In this document: positions 58,651 through 64,000 of the stretch, one piece after another
How positions within the stretch are numbered: the stretch's first letter is position 1
How the letters are laid out: each line of letters begins with the position of its first letter
Origin: Arthrobacter globiformis
GTDB lineage: Bacteria > Actinomycetota > Actinomycetes > Actinomycetales > Micrococcaceae
Direction of reading: 5' to 3'
DNA: 64,000 nucleotides
Assembly: GCF_030817195.1 (NCBI RefSeq)
Contig: NZ_JAUSYZ010000001.1
Coordinates: forward strand, 4,216,001-4,280,000
Made by a program: the position numbers and the translations under genes
Notes under the pieces: model-generated
The model's database searches: none
Told to the model about the DNA's origin: nothing
Seen by the model: only the letters and a program-made list of their open reading frames with translations

Positions 58651-60024
58651 TTAGGCGTTGGCCTTGATGGCCGCGGCGAGGACCTCCAGGCCGTCCAGCA
58701 GCAGCTCGTCGCTGATCACCAGCGGGGGCAGCAGGCGGATGACGTTGCCGTAGGTTCCGCAGGTGAGGATGATGACGCCTTCCTTGAGGCAGGCGGCGGC
58801 AACGGCCTTGGTGAGTTCCGGGTTGGGCTCCTTGGAACCGGCCTGGACCAGCTCGATGGCCAGCATGGCGCCGCGTCCGCGGATGTCGCCGATCACGGAA
58901 CCTCCGGCGCCGCCGGGAAGCGCAGCTGCAAGTTCGCGCAGTTTGCCGAAGGACAGCTCCTCGATGTGCTTGGCGCGGGCGTTGAGGTCGTACTCCTGCA
59001 TGGAGCCGATGGAGGCCAGGGCGGCGGCGCATGCCACCGGGTTGCCGCCGTAGGTGCCGCCGAGGCCGCCGGGGTGGACGGCGTCGAGCAGGTCCGCGCG
59101 GCCGGTGATGGCGGACAGCGGCATGCCGCCGGCGATGCCCTTGGCCATGGTGATGATGTCCGGAACGATGCCCTCGTGGTCCACGGCGAACCATTCACCG
59201 GTGCGGCAGAAGCCGGACTGGACCTCGTCGGCGATGAAGACGATGCCTTTTTCCTTGGCCCAGGCGGACAGGGCCGGCAGGAAGCCTTCGGCCGGAACGA
59301 TGAAGCCGCCCTCGCCCTGGATCGGTTCGATGATGATGGCGGCCACCTGGTCGCCGCCGATCTGCTTCTCGATCCCGATGATGGCGCGCTTGGCGGCCTC
59401 GGCACCGGTGATCTGCGGGTTTTCTTCGCGGAACGGGTAGCTCATCGGCATGCGGTAGACCTCGGGCGCGAACGGCCCGAAGTTGGTCTTGTACGGCATG
59501 GCCTTGGCGGTCAGCGCCATGGTCAGGTTGGTGCGGCCGTGGTAGGCGTGGTCAAAAGCGACGACGGCGTCCCGGCCGGTGGCCAGGCGGGCCACCTTGA
59601 TGGCGTTTTCCACCGCTTCGGCGCCCGAGTTGAAGAGGACGGTGCGCTTCTCGTGGGTGCCGGGGGTGAGCTTGTTCAGCTGCTCGGCGACCGCGACGTA
59701 GCCCTCGTAGGGGGTGACCATGAAGCAGGTGTGGGTGAAGTGCTCCACGGCCTCCTTCACCGCACCGACGACGGCGGGATCGGACGCGCCGACGCTGGTC
59801 ACCGCGATGCCCGAGCCGAGGTCGATGAAGGAGTTGCCGTCGACGTCGTGGATGATGCCGCCGTCGGCGTCTGCGACGTAGACCGGAACGCTCGAGGCGA
59901 CACCGGCGGCGACGACTGCCTTGCGGCGTTCGGTCAGTGCCACGGACTTGGGGCCCGGGAAGTCGGCCTGGACGCGGCGCTTCTGCTCGAGGCGGTAGGT
60001 GATTTCGTTGGCGGTGGTGGTCAT
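58651..60024 (-). CDS. gabT: 4-aminobutyrate-2-oxoglutarate aminotransferase
   Basis: 457 residues, class III PLP aminotransferase. Lys295 in MAKGIAGGMPLSAITG is the PLP lysine, IADEVQSGFCRTGEW is the family signature and NSGAEAVENAIKVAR the phosphate loop. It converts GABA and 2-oxoglutarate to succinic semialdehyde and glutamate. It lies 58 nt after the aminobutyraldehyde dehydrogenase gene, with a repeat copy between, and is divergent from the PucR regulator two genes away. Confidence 0.95.
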   Translation of the reverse strand: MTTTANEITYRLEQKRRVQADFPGPKSVALTERRKAVVAAGVASSVPVYVADADGGIIHDVDGNSFIDLGSGIAVTSVGASDPAVVGAVKEAVEHFTHTCFMVTPYEGYVAVAEQLNKLTPGTHEKRTVLFNSGAEAVENAIKVARLATGRDAVVAFDHAYHGRTNLTMALTAKAMPYKTNFGPFAPEVYRMPMSYPFREENPQITGAEAAKRAIIGIEKQIGGDQVAAIIIEPIQGEGGFIVPAEGFLPALSAWAKEKGIVFIADEVQSGFCRTGEWFAVDHEGIVPDIITMAKGIAGGMPLSAITGRADLLDAVHPGGLGGTYGGNPVACAAALASIGSMQEYDLNARAKHIEELSFGKLRELAAALPGGAGGSVIGDIRGRGAMLAIELVQAGSKEPNPELTKAVAAACLKEGVIILTCGTYGNVIRLLPPLVISDELLLDGLEVLAAAIKANA

Positions 60025-60051
60025 GGGGTTTCTTTTCTTTCTACGATTCCG

Positions 60052-60080
60052 GGGGTTTCGACAAGCTCAACCAACGGGCC
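60052..60080. repeat. Dispersed palindromic repeat copy in the gab operon
   Basis: GGGTTTCGACAAGCTCAACC AACGGGCC-type copy between gabT and the aldehyde dehydrogenase (minus-strand operon), of the family near the PLD gene. Confidence 0.65.
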
Positions 60081-60082
60081 GG

Positions 60083-61513
60083 TTAGGCATCCAGGGCGGA
60101 CATGACGTGCTTGATGCGCGTGTAGTCCTCGACGCCGTACATGGAGAGGTCCTTGCCGTAACCGGACTGCTTGAAGCCGCCGTGGGGCATTTCGGCGGTG
60201 AGGAGAATGTGCGTGTTGATCCAGACCGCACCGAAGTCAAGATCGCGGCTGAGCCGCATGGCCGTGCCGTGGTCGGACGTCCAGACGCTGGACGCCAGGG
60301 CGTACTCGACGTCGTTGGCCAGCTCCACCGCTTCCTGTTCCGTGCTGAACTTCTGCACGGTGATGACCGGGCCGAACGTTTCCTTCTGCACGATGTCGTC
60401 CGTCTGCTTGGCGCCGGTGATGATGGTGGGCTCGAAGAAGAACCCCTTCTCCCCCGCGCGGTGGCCGCCGGTCTCGATCCGGCAGTTCGCCGGCAGTGAA
60501 TCGACGACGGCGCTGACCGCTTTGAAGTGGTTGACGTTGTTCAGCGGGCCGAAGTAGTTGTCCTCGTCGTTCTGCGAGCCGGTGTGCAGGGTCTTGGTGT
60601 GTTCCACCATGGCGGCCACGACGTCGTCATGCACCGAGTCCTCCACCAGGACACGGGTGATGGCCGTGCAGTCCTGGCCGGCGTTGAAGAACGCGAACTC
60701 GGCGATGGCCGCGGCGCTCTTCTTGATGTCGGCGTCCTTGAAGACGATGGCCGGGGCCTTGCCGCCAAGTTCCAGGTGCGCCCGCTTGAGGCCCTTCGCG
60801 GCGCCCGACGCGACGGCGATGCCGGCACGGACGGAGCCGGTGATGGAGACGAGGCCCGGGACCTTGTGCTCCACCATCAGCGCGCCGGTTTCGCCGGTGC
60901 CGAGGATGACGTTCAGGACGCCGGCCGGCAGGATGTCCGCGGCCAGGCGCGCCAGGACCAGGGTGGATTCGGGCGTGGTGTCGGAGGGCTTCAGGACCAC
61001 GGTGTTGCCGGCCGCGAGCGCGGGGCCGATCTTCCAGATGGCCATCAGGAACGGGTAGTTCCACGGTGCCACCTGGGCCACGACGCCGATCGGCTCGCGG
61101 CGGACGAAGGAGGTGTGGCCCTCAAAGTACTCACCGGCGGACTTGCCTTCGAGAATGCGGGCGGCACCGGCGAAGAAGCGCAGCTGGTCGGCGCCTGCCG
61201 CCACTTCCTCGGACGCGATCAGGGAACGGACCTGGCCGGTGTTGCGGTGCTGGGCATCGACGAGTTCGTCGCTGTTGGCCTCGATGGCGTCGGCGAGCTT
61301 GAGCAGCATGAGCTGCCGCTGCCCGGGGGTCACGTGCTTCCAGGTCTTGAAGGCGTCTTTGGCGGCGGCCATGGCGGCCTCGACGTCGGCCTCCACGGAT
61401 ACAGGTGACTTGGCCACCACGTCGCCGGTCACGGGGTTCACGATGTCGAGCAGGCCAGTGCCCGCAGGCGTGACGAACTCTCCGTTGATGAAGTTTTGCA
61501 AGGTCTGAACCAC
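60083..61513 (-). CDS. Gamma-aminobutyraldehyde-type aldehyde dehydrogenase
   Basis: 476 residues, NAD-dependent aldehyde dehydrogenase. LELGGKAPAIVF and FFNAGQDCTAITRVLVE contain the catalytic Glu and Cys. WNYPFLMAIWK is conserved. The sequence type (AGQDC rather than NQGEVC) and location upstream of gabT suggest oxidation of 4-aminobutanal to GABA, as for PatD/PuuC, or of succinic semialdehyde; the former is more likely. The start is GTG at 61513 because AAAGAGG lies 8 nt upstream; upstream TTG is possible. Confidence 0.9.
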   Translation of the reverse strand: MVQTLQNFINGEFVTPAGTGLLDIVNPVTGDVVAKSPVSVEADVEAAMAAAKDAFKTWKHVTPGQRQLMLLKLADAIEANSDELVDAQHRNTGQVRSLIASEEVAAGADQLRFFAGAARILEGKSAGEYFEGHTSFVRREPIGVVAQVAPWNYPFLMAIWKIGPALAAGNTVVLKPSDTTPESTLVLARLAADILPAGVLNVILGTGETGALMVEHKVPGLVSITGSVRAGIAVASGAAKGLKRAHLELGGKAPAIVFKDADIKKSAAAIAEFAFFNAGQDCTAITRVLVEDSVHDDVVAAMVEHTKTLHTGSQNDEDNYFGPLNNVNHFKAVSAVVDSLPANCRIETGGHRAGEKGFFFEPTIITGAKQTDDIVQKETFGPVITVQKFSTEQEAVELANDVEYALASSVWTSDHGTAMRLSRDLDFGAVWINTHILLTAEMPHGGFKQSGYGKDLSMYGVEDYTRIKHVMSALDA

Positions 61514-61643
61514 GGTGTACAACCTCTTTCGTCCTGAATGGTGTGATGCGGCTGACTCGAGCCTATTCCAGCCCGACACCGCGGGGAATAGCCACCTGCA
61601 CACCCTTGAACCAAGGCTTTAGTGCGATCGGCCAGCATCCCGT

Positions 61644-61649
61644 TACCCT
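61644..61649 (+). promoter_or_regulatory. -10 element for leaderless pucR-like mRNA
   Basis: TACCCT 6 nt before the ATG at 61656. Confidence 0.45.
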
Positions 61650-61655
61650 TGATCC

Positions 61656-63092
61656 ATGGCAATTTCCCTCGCGGCGCTGCTGGCCGTGCAGTCTCTGGGA
61701 CTCAAGAAATCCAGCCTTGCGGAGACCACTTCCCACCAGGACATCCGCTGGGTTGCGGTCACGGAACTGGAGGACCCGCAGCGCTTCCTCAACGGCGGCG
61801 AACTGGTGCTGACCACCGGGCTGCGGATGAAAAGTGCGCCCGAACAGCGCCGCTTCGTGCGCCAGGTCCAGCGCGCCGGCGCCGTCGGGATCGGCTTCGG
61901 CGTGGGGCTCTCGCACGACGCCGTCCCCCCGGCTTTGATCGCGGAGGCGAACCGCTGGGGGCTACCGGTAGTCGAAGTGCCATACGGCACCCCATTCATC
62001 GCCATCAGCAAACTCGTGGCAGACGCGCAGTCCGCGGACCACTATTCGAAGCTTGAGCGTCTCATCGCCGGGCACCAGATCCTGGCCCGTGCGCTGCTGA
62101 CCGGCGGCGGCCTCGCGGAGCTCCTGCGGCACCTGGGCGGCATGCTCCGCACCGAAATCGCCCTCACCCAGTTCACCGCCCAGCTGTACAACAGCGGCAG
62201 CGAACCGCCAACCGCTGACTCTTGGACCACCTACCCCATTCCCACCGGGCGCCGCGATGCGTGCACCCTCTGGGTGAAGCAGCCGTTCGAGGATTCCGGC
62301 ATCATCGGCTACGCGCAGAACCTCATCAGCGTGGAACTCAACAACATGGTCAAGCAGCGCCAGGCGGAGCGGGCGCTATGCGGGCAGGTGCTCGAGGACG
62401 TGATCCACGGAACCCTGGACCCCAGTGAGGCCCAGCGCCGCCTCGCCGGGACGGGCATCAACAGCACGCGCAAAAACGTGGTGATCCTGGCGGGTTCCGA
62501 GGCGCACCACAAGCAGCTGGTCAGCTCCTCGCTGCCTCAGTCGCTGGAGAACGCGGTGACCGCCGTCGTCGGAAAGGACCTGGTCACGGTGGTGCCCGAC
62601 GACGGTCGCGGCGCCACGGCAATGGCCAAAAGCCTCAGCGACCACCTCGCCGAGGCCGGCATCCACGCCACCATCGGCATCGGCGGCGCGTACACCAAGC
62701 CGAACGGCCTGCGCTGGAGCTACTTCGAGGCACGTGACGCCGCCAGCCACGGGCTGCCGGTGAACGAGCCCGAACGGCTCAGCCTGACCTCCCTGCTCCT
62801 AGCCAGTGAAGACGTGCCGCTGGCGGACATGGCCAACGAATCACTGGACCCGCTCCGGAGCTTCGATGCCGCCCACGGCGCCGAGCTGATGGCCACGCTG
62901 GAGAGCTACCTGAACAACAACGGCTCCGTTGCCGCGGTCGCCGAGGCGCTCACCCTGCACCGGAACACGGTCCGCTACCGGCTGGCGCAGATCACCGAAC
63001 TCACCGGGTACGACCCCTCCATCACTGCCGACCGGGTGCAGCTGTGGCTGGCCCTGGCGGTCGCCCGGCTCGGGGCGCGGCACGCCGGCTGA
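61656..63092 (+). CDS. PucR-family transcriptional regulator
   Basis: 478 residues. An N-terminal PucR domain (GGELVLTTGLRM at about 47-58 and GIGFGVGLSHDAVPP), a middle GGDEF-like region (CGQVLEDVIHGTL and IGIGGAY) and a C-terminal helix-turn-helix (AEALTLHRNTVRYRLAQI). It is divergent from the aminobutyraldehyde dehydrogenase-gabT operon, whose GABA or polyamine inducer it probably senses. A predicted leaderless start. Confidence 0.9.
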   Translation: MAISLAALLAVQSLGLKKSSLAETTSHQDIRWVAVTELEDPQRFLNGGELVLTTGLRMKSAPEQRRFVRQVQRAGAVGIGFGVGLSHDAVPPALIAEANRWGLPVVEVPYGTPFIAISKLVADAQSADHYSKLERLIAGHQILARALLTGGGLAELLRHLGGMLRTEIALTQFTAQLYNSGSEPPTADSWTTYPIPTGRRDACTLWVKQPFEDSGIIGYAQNLISVELNNMVKQRQAERALCGQVLEDVIHGTLDPSEAQRRLAGTGINSTRKNVVILAGSEAHHKQLVSSSLPQSLENAVTAVVGKDLVTVVPDDGRGATAMAKSLSDHLAEAGIHATIGIGGAYTKPNGLRWSYFEARDAASHGLPVNEPERLSLTSLLLASEDVPLADMANESLDPLRSFDAAHGAELMATLESYLNNNGSVAAVAEALTLHRNTVRYRLAQITELTGYDPSITADRVQLWLALAVARLGARHAG

Positions 63093-63109
63093 GCCGGTTC
63101 ACCTCTCTG

Positions 63110-63793
63110 TCACAGGGAGCCGCGGGCAAAGCCATCCAGCCGTTCTGCGAGTTCAGCCGGGTTGCTCAGGGCGACCAGGTGTCCGCCCGGGATTTCGTAA
63201 ACCCCCAGGCCAAGCCGGGTCCTGACCACGCGGCGTTGAAAGTCCAAGGGGAAAAATCGGTCATCACGTCCAACCAGCACCCTGGTGGGCACGTCGGGCC
63301 AGCGGTCGATCCCGCAGGGCTGCCCGAAGGGCGTGTCGGATGGAGCGCGCTGCTCGCCGGCGCCCGCGGCGATCACCTCCGGGGGAACGTCGTGCAGGAA
63401 GTGCACGCGCTCATCAAAATCGCCGGCGCGCCCGTTCAGCCTGTCATTGAGCTCGCGGGCCTGGGGCTGGCCGGTGGCCTCCCACCATTCTCCGGGCGTC
63501 TCACCCGGAAGAGGAACCATCGGATTGAGCAGGACGATGAGCTCCACCGGCACGCGCCCCGCGACAACAGGGACCGTGAAGGCGCCCAGGGATTGGCCCA
63601 CGAGCACCACATTGCGGTGATCCCCGGCGGCCGCGACGACGATGTCGACGTAGTCCTGCAGTCCCAGACGGGGGTCGTCCTCGCGGATGTCGACCGGTAT
63701 GGCCTGGTGCCCCAGCCGTTCCAGCTCGGGAACCAGCCGGTGCCAGTACCAGCCCACTCCCCCGGCACCCGGGACAAGAACGAAAGTGCTCAC
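63110..63793 (-). CDS. Alpha/beta hydrolase
   Basis: 227 residues. FVLVPGAGGVGWYWHRLVPEL is the N-terminal oxyanion region, GQSLGAF contains the nucleophile Ser, GRDDRFFP the acid Asp, and GGHLVALSNP the His. It resembles esterase/lipase-like hydrolases of the methylesterase (MES) group. GTG 63793 overlaps the stop of the PEP-utilising gene (GTGA), so the two are co-translated. It converges with the PucR gene with only 17 nt between. Confidence 0.88.
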   Translation of the reverse strand: MSTFVLVPGAGGVGWYWHRLVPELERLGHQAIPVDIREDDPRLGLQDYVDIVVAAAGDHRNVVLVGQSLGAFTVPVVAGRVPVELIVLLNPMVPLPGETPGEWWEATGQPQARELNDRLNGRAGDFDERVHFLHDVPPEVIAAGAGEQRAPSDTPFGQPCGIDRWPDVPTRVLVGRDDRFFPLDFQRRVVRTRLGLGVYEIPGGHLVALSNPAELAERLDGFARGSL

Positions 63794-64000
63794 GGGCCAT
63801 CCTGCCTCTCCGTCTCCACCACAATCGTCCCCGCGGCTCCGTCCACGGTCACGGTGTCCCCGGTTCGCACCGTGGGAATGGGTCCGCCCATTTCCATGAC
63901 CAGCGCCCCTGCAGTCATGAACAGCGGCGTCCACCCCGGGTCCGTCGACGGCGCAACAAGGATTTCGCCCGGCTCCAGGAGCGCGCCGGCCGGGTCCAGG
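63790..64000 (-). CDS. PEP-utilising enzyme C-terminal fragment with an apparent phospho-His loop deletion
   Basis: Partial; the gene continues beyond the window. The visible 69 residues read LEPGEILVAPSTDPGWTPLF, MTAGALVMEMGG, then PIPTVRTGDTVTVDGAAGTIVV. This is the swivelling (phospho-carrier) domain of PEP synthase/rifampicin phosphotransferase-type proteins. In the family, the GG is followed by a segment containing SHGA-VARE, whose His carries phosphate, then IPAVVG. Here GG is followed at once by PIPTVRTGD, so about 20-25 residues with the histidine seem missing. Confidence 0.7.
   Translation of the reverse strand, partial: LDPAGALLEPGEILVAPSTDPGWTPLFMTAGALVMEMGGPIPTVRTGDTVTVDGAAGTIVVETERQDGP

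Overview
This is a high-GC chromosomal window from an actinobacterium, most likely Micrococcaceae of the Arthrobacter/Pseudarthrobacter type. The evidence is the codon use, the many GTG/TTG starts and leaderless starts, the FprA-type ferredoxin reductase, and the short palindromic repeats between genes. The genus call is inference. No rRNA operon, prophage, CRISPR array or conjugative module is visible. Mobile DNA is limited to one IS481-family element and several families of small dispersed repeats.

Layout. Positions 1-6.6 kb hold a RibD-like reductase, a secreted HNH-type protein, an exported hypothetical protein, tRNA-Met and tRNA-Thr each with its own terminator, a DEAD-box RNA helicase with a long leader, and a MOSC protein. 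Positions 6.7-11.6 kb hold a YgiB/YgiC-like pair (single-pass membrane protein plus ATP-grasp ligase) coupled to an APC permease, then a glutaryl-CoA dehydrogenase-like enzyme. Positions 11.6-14.0 kb hold a phospholipase D-like gene bracketed by repeat blocks and a truncated isoprenylcysteine methyltransferase-like gene. Positions 14.0-22.3 kb are a long minus-strand array: cbs, metB, a GT87 mannosyltransferase-like gene, an HxlR regulator, an MFS transporter, a second GT87 gene and an SDR. This links transsulfuration to envelope glycan and export functions. Positions 22.3-28.1 kb hold a VOC protein, an AlkA-like glycosylase, an acyl-CoA synthetase, an ABM monooxygenase, thioredoxin, and a secreted LysM protein with a sortase-like tail.

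Positions 28.2-31.2 kb hold a secreted metallophosphoesterase and an IS481 element. The element sits at the 3' end of tRNA-Tyr, has a 16-bp target duplication, and separates the tRNA from its terminator. Positions 31.4-36.8 kb hold YajQ, a GNAT, HtpX, an MFS exporter and a Fur-catalase unit. Positions 37-41 kb hold a polysaccharide pyruvyltransferase-like gene with a large membrane protein, then a DUF2461 gene. Positions 41-48.4 kb hold an APC permease and a 1,864-residue exported animal-type heme peroxidase with RTX, Fn3 and Ig-like domains. Positions 48.6-53.5 kb form an alcohol/aldehyde oxidation cluster (DUF779, zinc alcohol dehydrogenase, aldehyde dehydrogenase, GAF regulator). Positions 53.6-58.4 kb hold FprA, a frameshifted topoisomerase IB, RarD and a UspA protein. 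Positions 58.6-63.1 kb hold GABA and gamma-aminobutyraldehyde catabolism with a divergent PucR regulator. The window ends in an alpha/beta hydrolase overlapping the 3' end of a PEP-utilising-type gene whose swivelling domain seems to lack its phospho-histidine loop.

Recurring themes are ten genes with a TANNNT-like -10 box placed 6-7 nt before the start codon (predicted leaderless), several tandem microduplications at gene junctions, repeat elements that supply stop codons, and a 65-bp palindrome carried in frame inside a transporter gene.
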